Shown piece after piece: positions 59,182 to 64,000 of a stretch of 64,000 bases of DNA; within the stretch, counting starts at the first letter, position 1; each line of letters begins with the position of its first letter. The translations under genes were made by a program, and so were the position numbers. The notes beneath the pieces are model-generated. The model did no database searches. It had not been told where the DNA came from and saw only the letters and a program-made list of their open reading frames with translations. The stretch lies in the NCBI RefSeq assembly GCF_006438825.1, contig NZ_RCZP01000001.1:125056-189055 (forward strand), written 5' to 3'. This DNA comes from Muricoccus nepalensis. Its GTDB lineage: Bacteria; Pseudomonadota; Alphaproteobacteria; Acetobacterales; Acetobacteraceae.

Positions 59182-60804
59182 ATGGCCAGCACAAACACCC
59201 GGCTGCCGCGCCGTGCCTGCCTCGCGCTCCCGGCGCTCGCCCTGCTGCCGCGCGGCGCGGCCCTCGCCCAGGGGAGCGGGGCGCAGGGCGCCTCGGCCGC
59301 CGGGTCGTCGACGCTGAACCTGGCCGTCGCGGCCCCGCCGACGACGCTCGACCCGCACTACCACACGCTCTCGCCCAACAACATGATGGCCGAGCACTTC
59401 TTCGACCGGCTGGTGGGCCTCGACTCCCGCGCGCAGCTCCGCCCCGGCCTCGCGGAGAGCTGGAAGCTGGTGGACGACAGCACCTGGGAGTTCAAGCTCC
59501 GCCAGGGCGTGAAGTTCAGCAACGGGGACGACTTCACGGCCGAGGACGTGCTGACGACGCTGCGCCGCATCCCCAACGTCGTGAACAGCCCCGGCTCCTT
59601 CTCGATCTACACGCGCGGCATCGCGTCGTCCGAGGTGGTGGACCCCCACACGATCCGGTTCCGGACGAACGGCGTCTACCCGCTGCTGCCGCAGGACCTG
59701 AGCCAGATCTACATCATCTCCCGCTCGGTGGGCGACCGCGTCTCGACCGGCGACTTCAACAACGGCCGCGCGATGATCGGCACCGGCCCCTTCCGCCTCG
59801 TCTCCTTCTCGCCGGACGACCGCGTGGTGATGGCCCGGAACGACGCCTACTGGGGCGAGAAGCCGGACTGGTCCCAGGTGACCTACCGCTTCATCGCGAA
59901 TGACGGCGTGCGGGTCGCGGCCCTTCTCTCGGGCGACGTCCAGCTCATCGACGTCGTGCCGCCCGCCGACATGCCGCGCCTGCGCACCACCCCCGGCATC
60001 ACCTTTGCCGAGACCCCGAGCCTGCGCTCTATCTACATCAAGCTCGACATGGAGCACGAGGTCTCCCCCTAGATCACCGGGCCGGACGGGGGGAAGCTGG
60101 ACCGGAACCCGCTGCGCGACCTCCGCGTCCGGCAGGCGCTCTCCATCGGCATCAACCGCCAGGCGATCGTGGACCGGGTGATGCAGGGGGCGGGCGTCCC
60201 CAGCGGGCAGATGATGCCGGCCGGCGCCAACGGCTACGTCGCCGACCTGCCGGCCCCCGCCCTCGACATCGAGCGGGCCAAGGCGCTGCTGGCCGCGGCC
60301 GGCTACCCGCAGGGCTTCGGCATCACGCTCCTTGGTCCCAACAACCGCTACGTGAACGACGCGCAGATCATCCAGGCCGTGGGGCAGATGTGGCAGCGCA
60401 TCGGCGTCCGCACGCGGGTGGAGGCAGTGCCCTTCTCGGTGCTGGCGCAGCGCCAAGCGCGCAACGACATGTCGGCCATGCTGATCGGCTGGGCCACGGC
60501 GGGCGAGCCCTCCACGGCGTTGCGGGGCAACCTCACCACCCGCATTCCGGACAAGGGCTTCGGCACGGTGAACTTCAGCGGCTACTCCAACCCCAAGGTC
60601 GACGACCTCGTGGAGGAGGGGCTGCGGACCGCGGACGACGAGAAGCGGGAGGACACCTTCAAGCGGGCGATGCGCATGGCGATGGAGGACGTCGCGCTGA
60701 TCACCCTGCACATGCAGAAGAACATCTGGGCGCTCCGCAGCGGCCTCTCCTACGAGGCACGGGCGGACGAGTACACCCTGGCCATGGGGGTGAAGCGCGC
60801 CTAG
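59182..60804 (+). pseudogene. ABC substrate-binding protein (family 5) interrupted by an in-frame TAG
   Basis: Two frames, 59182-60072 (296 codons plus stop) and the rest to 60804, lie in the same reading frame and together make one 540-residue SBP_bac_5 protein with a signal peptide (ending AALAQ), ESWKLVDDSTWEFKLRQGVKFSNGDDFTAEDVL, and, after the stop, LRDLRVRQALSIGINRQAIVDRVM. The only break is TAG at 60070-60072 (after ...DMEHEVSP). No frameshift or deletion is seen, so the lesion is one base change or a sequencing error. Without readthrough the product lacks its second lobe. The gene is an orphan: no permease or ATPase genes adjoin it. Confidence 0.85.
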
Positions 60805-60845
60805 CGCCCGCCGGGCGGGAAGGGTGGCGGCGGGGTTTGAAATAG

Positions 60846-60874
60846 TTGACGCGTGGGGCCAAATGCCGCGGAAT
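60846..60874 (+). promoter_or_regulatory. Candidate pqq promoter
   Basis: TTGACG (60846-60851) and CGGAAT (60869-60874) are 17 bp apart. The start would lie about 35 bp before the pqqA ATG, with the ribosome-binding site GAGGAAAG (60900-60907) between. The -35 matches 5 of 6; the -10 is weak (3 of 6). Confidence 0.45.
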
Positions 60875-60915
60875 AGGAAGGGCGCCACCGCGCCCAACAG
60901 AGGAAAGAGAGCCGC

Positions 60916-60993
60916 ATGACCTGGAAGACCCCCAAGATCGTCGAGATCTCCGTCGCCATGGAAATCAACTCCTACGCCTGCGCCGAGGTCTGA
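60916..60993 (+). CDS. pqqA: PQQ precursor peptide PqqA
   Basis: A 25-residue peptide with the conserved cross-linked pair Glu16 and Tyr20 (MEINSYACAE). PqqE joins the two residues, and the rest of the operon turns them into pyrroloquinoline quinone, a cofactor of periplasmic alcohol and sugar dehydrogenases. The gene has a strong ribosome-binding site. It is followed by a hairpin, then pqqB. Confidence 0.95.
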   Translation: MTWKTPKIVEISVAMEINSYACAEV

Positions 60994-61003
60994 CACGGGC
61001 TCT

Positions 61004-61024
61004 CCCCGGCCCTCGCGGCCGGGG
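61004..61024 (+). terminator. Hairpin between pqqA and pqqB
   Basis: A perfect 8-bp stem (CCCCGGCC, 61004-61011, with GGCCGGGG, 61017-61024) and a 5-base loop (CTCGC), 10 bp after the pqqA stop. Only one wobble pair extends it. There is no T tract. In other PQQ producers such an element lets pqqA be transcribed in excess over the enzyme genes; that function is inferred here. Confidence 0.6.
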
Positions 61025-61048
61025 GAACCGACCCGGCCCGGGACAGCG

Positions 61049-62008
61049 ATGCTGCACCTGATCGTGCTCGGCTCCGCGGCCGGGGGAGGCTTTCCGCAGT
61101 GGAACTCCGCCGGCCCGGGGTGTCTTCGCGCGCGCGCGGGCGACCCCGCGGCCAGGCCGCGGACCCAGTGCTCCCTCGCGGTGAGCGCCGACGGGGAGCG
61201 GTGGGTGCTGCTGAACGCCGCGCCCGAGTTCACGAGCCAGATCGCCGCCACCCCCGCCCTTCACCCGCGCCCGGCACCCGGCCAGGTGCGCCATTCCCCC
61301 ATCGCCGCCGCCGTCCTGACGGGCGCCGAGGTGGACACGGTGGCGGGGCTCCTCTCGATGCGCGAGCGACACCCCTTCGCCCTCTACGCGGCGCCCTCGG
61401 CGCTGGCCGTGCTGGACGATAACCCGATCTTTCGCGCGCTGGACCCCGCGCTCGTCCCGCGTCGCGCGCTGACCGTCGCCGCACCGCTCCCGCTGCGCGA
61501 CGCCGGCGGGACGCCCCTTGGCCTGACGGTCGAGGCCTTCCCGGTGCCCGGCAAGGTGCCCCTCTTCCTGGAGGAGGGCGAGGACCCCGGCCGCGACGAG
61601 GAGGGCGCCACCATCGGCCTCGCGATCCGGACCGGCGACGGGCCGGCCGCCTACTTTATCCCGGGCTGCGCGGCGATGACGCCCGCGCTGCGCGAGCGGC
61701 TGCGCGGCGCCGCCCTCGTCCTCTTCGACGGCACCCTCTGGCGCGACGACGAGATGCCGCGCGCCGGCGCCGGGCCCAAGACCGGCGCGCGCATGGGCCA
61801 CATGAGCGTGGACGGCCCCGACGGCGTCATCGCCGCCTTCGCCGACCTCGGCGTCGCGCGGCGCGTGCTCATCCACGTCAACAACACCAACCCCGTCCTT
61901 CTCGCCGACAGCCCCGAGCGCGCGACCGCGCGGGCCGCCGGCTGGGAGGTGGCGGAGGACGGCATGAGGATCACCCTTCGCGCCATGACTGCGGCCGAAC
62001 CCGCATGA
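61049..62008 (+). CDS. pqqB: PQQ biosynthesis protein PqqB
   Basis: A 319-residue metallo-beta-lactamase-fold protein. It begins LIVLGSAAGGGFPQWN, contains RTQCSLAVSADGERWVLLNAAPEF, and has the C-terminal MGHMSVDGPDGVIAAFADLGVARRVLIHVNNTNPVLL typical of PqqB. PqqB is thought to hydroxylate or otherwise process the cross-linked intermediate. The last codons overlap pqqC (ATGA). Confidence 0.94.
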   Translation: MLHLIVLGSAAGGGFPQWNSAGPGCLRARAGDPAARPRTQCSLAVSADGERWVLLNAAPEFTSQIAATPALHPRPAPGQVRHSPIAAAVLTGAEVDTVAGLLSMRERHPFALYAAPSALAVLDDNPIFRALDPALVPRRALTVAAPLPLRDAGGTPLGLTVEAFPVPGKVPLFLEEGEDPGRDEEGATIGLAIRTGDGPAAYFIPGCAAMTPALRERLRGAALVLFDGTLWRDDEMPRAGAGPKTGARMGHMSVDGPDGVIAAFADLGVARRVLIHVNNTNPVLLADSPERATARAAGWEVAEDGMRITLRAMTAAEPA

Positions 62009-62772
62009 GCGGCCCCCTTCTCCCGCGCGAGGAGCTGGAGGCGCGGCTCCGCGCCATCGGCGCCGAGCGCTACCACAGTCTGCACCCCTTCCACCGCCTG
62101 CTGCACGACGGCCGGCTCAACAAGGGCCAGGTCCAGGCCTGGGCGCTGAACCGCTACTACTACCAGGCGAGCATCCCCGCGAAGGACGCCTCCCTCCTCG
62201 CCCGCCTGCCGACGACGGCGCTTCGCCGGGAGTGGCGCCGGCGGCTGGAGGACCATGACGGGGACGGCAGCAAGCCCGGCGGGGTGGAGCGCTGGCTGCG
62301 CCTCACCGGCGGCCTCGGGCTGGACGAGGGCTACGTCACCTCGCTCCAGGGGCTGCTTCCCGCCACGCGGTTCGCGGTCGACGCCTATGTCCACTTCGTC
62401 CGCGAGCGCACGGTGCTGGAAGCCGTGGCCTCCTCGCTGACCGAGATGTTCTCGCCCGCCATCATCTCCGAGCGGGTGAGCGGCATGCTGCGCGCCTACG
62501 ACTTCGTGGACGAGGCGACGCTCGCCTACTTCACGCCGCGCCTCACCCAGGCGCCGCAGGACGTCGCCTTCGCGCTCGACTACGTCGCCGAGGAGGCGCG
62601 CACGCGCGAGCAGCAGGAGGCCGTCATGGCCGCGCTCCGCTTCAAGTGCGACCTTCTCTGGGCGCAGCTCGACGCGCTGCACCACGCCTATGTCGCGCCC
62701 GGCCTGCCCCCGCCCGGCGCCTTCGTGCCGGAGGCCTTCGCGCCGGGCGCGCGCGTCGCCGAGCCCGCATGA
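62005..62772 (+). CDS. pqqC: Pyrroloquinoline-quinone synthase PqqC
   Basis: A 255-residue helical protein with [40 protein letters not shown] at residues 17-56, followed by EHD-type EDHDGD and [15 protein letters not shown]. PqqC carries out the final eight-electron oxidation and ring closure. It overlaps pqqB before and pqqD after by ATGA. Its C-terminus is a little longer than some family members. Confidence 0.95.
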   Translation: MSGPLLPREELEARLRAIGAERYHSLHPFHRLLHDGRLNKGQVQAWALNRYYYQASIPAKDASLLARLPTTALRREWRRRLEDHDGDGSKPGGVERWLRLTGGLGLDEGYVTSLQGLLPATRFAVDAYVHFVRERTVLEAVASSLTEMFSPAIISERVSGMLRAYDFVDEATLAYFTPRLTQAPQDVAFALDYVAEEARTREQQEAVMAALRFKCDLLWAQLDALHHAYVAPGLPPPGAFVPEAFAPGARVAEPA

Positions 62773-63044
62773 CGGTGGAAGGTGCCACCGTGCTCCGCCT
62801 CGCGCGCGGCATGCGCCTGCGCGAGGACACGGCGCGCGGCCGCTGGGTGGTCATGGGCCCCGAGCGGCTCTTCGTGCCCGACGAGATCGCCCTCGAGATC
62901 CTCCGCCTTCTCGACGGCGCCCGCAGCGTGGACGCGATCGTGGACAGCCTGGCCGCCCGCTACGACGCCCCGCGGGACGCCATCGGCAACGACGTCACGG
63001 CGCTGCTGCAGGACCTTGCGGGTCGCGGCGTGGTGGCGGCGTGA
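62769..63044 (+). CDS. pqqD: PQQ peptide chaperone PqqD
   Basis: A 91-residue protein: [44 protein letters not shown] is the PqqD/RRE signature. It binds PqqA and presents it to PqqE. The ATG overlaps pqqC and the GTG start of pqqE overlaps its stop, so the chaperone and the radical SAM enzyme are made side by side. Confidence 0.94.
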   Translation: MTVEGATVLRLARGMRLREDTARGRWVVMGPERLFVPDEIALEILRLLDGARSVDAIVDSLAARYDAPRDAIGNDVTALLQDLAGRGVVAA

Positions 63045-64000
63045 CGGAGCCCCCCGCCCCGCTCGGCCTGCTCGCGGAGCTCACGCACCGCTGCCCGCTG
63101 CGCTGCCCCTACTGCTCGAACCCGACCGAGCTCTCCCGCGCCTCCGAGGAGCTCGACGCCGCCACCTGGGGCCGCGTCTTCCGCGAGGCCGCGGCGCTGG
63201 GCGTGCTCCAGCTCCATCTCTCCGGCGGCGAGCCCGCCGCGCGGCGCGACCTGCCGGAGATCGTCGCCCACGCGGCGGCGGCGGGCCTCTACAGCAACCT
63301 CATCACCTCCGGCGTGCTGCTCGACGCGCCCCGCCTCGCGGCCCTGGCCGCCGCCGGGCTGGATCACGTCCAGCTCTCCGTGCAGGACGCCGAGGAGGGA
63401 TCGGCCGACCGCATCGGCGGGCTGCCCGGGGGCCACGCGCGCAAGCTGCGCTTCGCCGAGGAGGTGCGCGCCACAGGGCTGCCGCTGACGCTCAACGCCG
63501 TGGTCCATCGGCAGAACCTGGACCGGCTGCCAGCGCTCATCGACCTCGCCCTCGCGCTCGGCGCGGGTCGGCTGGAGGTCGCGCACGTGCAGTACTACGG
63601 CTGGGCGCTGCGCAACCGCGACGCGCTGCTCCCCACCCGCGCGCAGCTCGACGCCGCGACCGAGGTGGTGCGGGCCGCGCGGGTCGCGCTCAAGGGACGC
63701 CTCGTCATCGACTACGTCGTGCCCGACTACCACGCGCACCGGCCGAAATCCTGCATGGGTGGCTGGGGGCGCCAGTTCATCGCCGTCTCGCCGGCCGGGC
63801 GCGTCCTGCCCTGCCACGCGGCGGAGAGCCTGCCGGGCTTCCGTTTCCCGAGCGTGCGCGAGCACTCGCTCGCCGAGATCTGGTCCGGCTCGGACGCCTT
63901 CCAGCGCTTCCGCGGCACCGCCTGGATGCCCGAGCCCTGTCAGGGCTGCGAAAGGCGGGAGCTCGACTGGGGAGGCTGCCGCTGCCAGGCCTTCGCGCTG
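63041..64000 (+). CDS. pqqE: PqqA peptide cyclase PqqE (3' end outside window)
   Basis: A GTG start overlapping pqqD, then 320 codons to the window edge with no stop. The radical SAM cluster is [11 protein letters not shown] (CxxxCxxC), followed by [19 protein letters not shown] and [12 protein letters not shown]. The C-terminal auxiliary cluster begins with [12 protein letters not shown], then LPCHAAE and [20 protein letters not shown]. It forms the C-C bond between Glu16 and Tyr20 of PqqA. The last visible residues (FAL) belong to the C-terminal region, so only a short part is missing. Confidence 0.94.
   Translation, partial: MTEPPAPLGLLAELTHRCPLRCPYCSNPTELSRASEELDAATWGRVFREAAALGVLQLHLSGGEPAARRDLPEIVAHAAAAGLYSNLITSGVLLDAPRLAALAAAGLDHVQLSVQDAEEGSADRIGGLPGGHARKLRFAEEVRATGLPLTLNAVVHRQNLDRLPALIDLALALGAGRLEVAHVQYYGWALRNRDALLPTRAQLDAATEVVRAARVALKGRLVIDYVVPDYHAHRPKSCMGGWGRQFIAVSPAGRVLPCHAAESLPGFRFPSVREHSLAEIWSGSDAFQRFRGTAWMPEPCQGCERRELDWGGCRCQAFAL

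Noticed and set aside
1-64000. CRISPR arrays, tRNA or rRNA genes, insertion sequences, prophage
   Set aside because: No regularly spaced repeats, cloverleaf sequences, transposase or phage genes were recognised on either strand.

Overview
The window looks like 64 kb of chromosome from a very GC-rich alphaproteobacterium, most likely an Acetobacteraceae/Roseomonas-type member of the Rhodospirillales. The clues are the extreme GC content, GTG/TTG starts with ATGA or GTGA overlaps, a pqqABCDE operon, an HWE-type histidine kinase, EcfG-type promoters (GGAAC-N16-CGTT), lldP-lutABC, and the egtB-egtD pair. The taxon is an inference. I saw no tRNA, rRNA, CRISPR array, phage or insertion sequence.

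Layout. 1-10019: end of an exopolysaccharide or cell-surface glycan cluster (asparagine-synthase-type amidotransferase, four glycosyltransferase modules, two FemAB/BioF2-like acyltransferases, a glycosyltransferase fused to a WalW-type deacetylase, a YdcF protein). 10135-14896: a YhaO/YhaN-like (SbcDC-type) nuclease-ATPase pair. 14904-20560: lactate uptake and oxidation (FadR-type regulator with a palindromic operator, lldP, a strong intercistronic hairpin, lutABC). 20547-25331: two small glycosyltransferases named after arsenosugar clusters, an NDH-2-like flavoprotein, a TVP38-family membrane protein and a MerA-like flavoprotein. 25407-30539: a divergent Mfd-type translocase, a phospholipase-D lipoprotein and a single-domain response regulator. 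30953-33430: an HWE sensor kinase. 33450-37610: ergothioneine genes egtBD and a Kef-type antiporter.

37695-44543: a peptide-type ABC importer followed by atzG-atzE, preceded by a near-consensus sigma-54 promoter. This looks like a nitrogen-scavenging operon. 44637-51606: small unknown protein, a coiled-coil lipoprotein built on a 14-residue repeat, putA, and a DHH phosphoesterase. 51786-54164: a GH1 glycosidase, then two convergent stress genes (an unknown 209-residue protein and a CsbD protein), each behind its own EcfG-type promoter, with back-to-back hairpins between them. 54278-59039: TctC-type binding protein, HD protein, CitE-type lyase, CaiB-type CoA transferase, cysteine synthase. 59182-60804: a solute-binding protein gene broken by an in-frame TAG. 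60916-64000: pqqA, a terminator-like hairpin, then pqqBCD and most of pqqE, which runs off the window.

The main original observations are promoter-level: sigma-54 control of the transporter/AtzGE operon, EcfG control of the two convergent stress genes, and hairpins placed to uncouple lldP from lutABC and pqqA from pqqB. All were found by eye and have not been tested.
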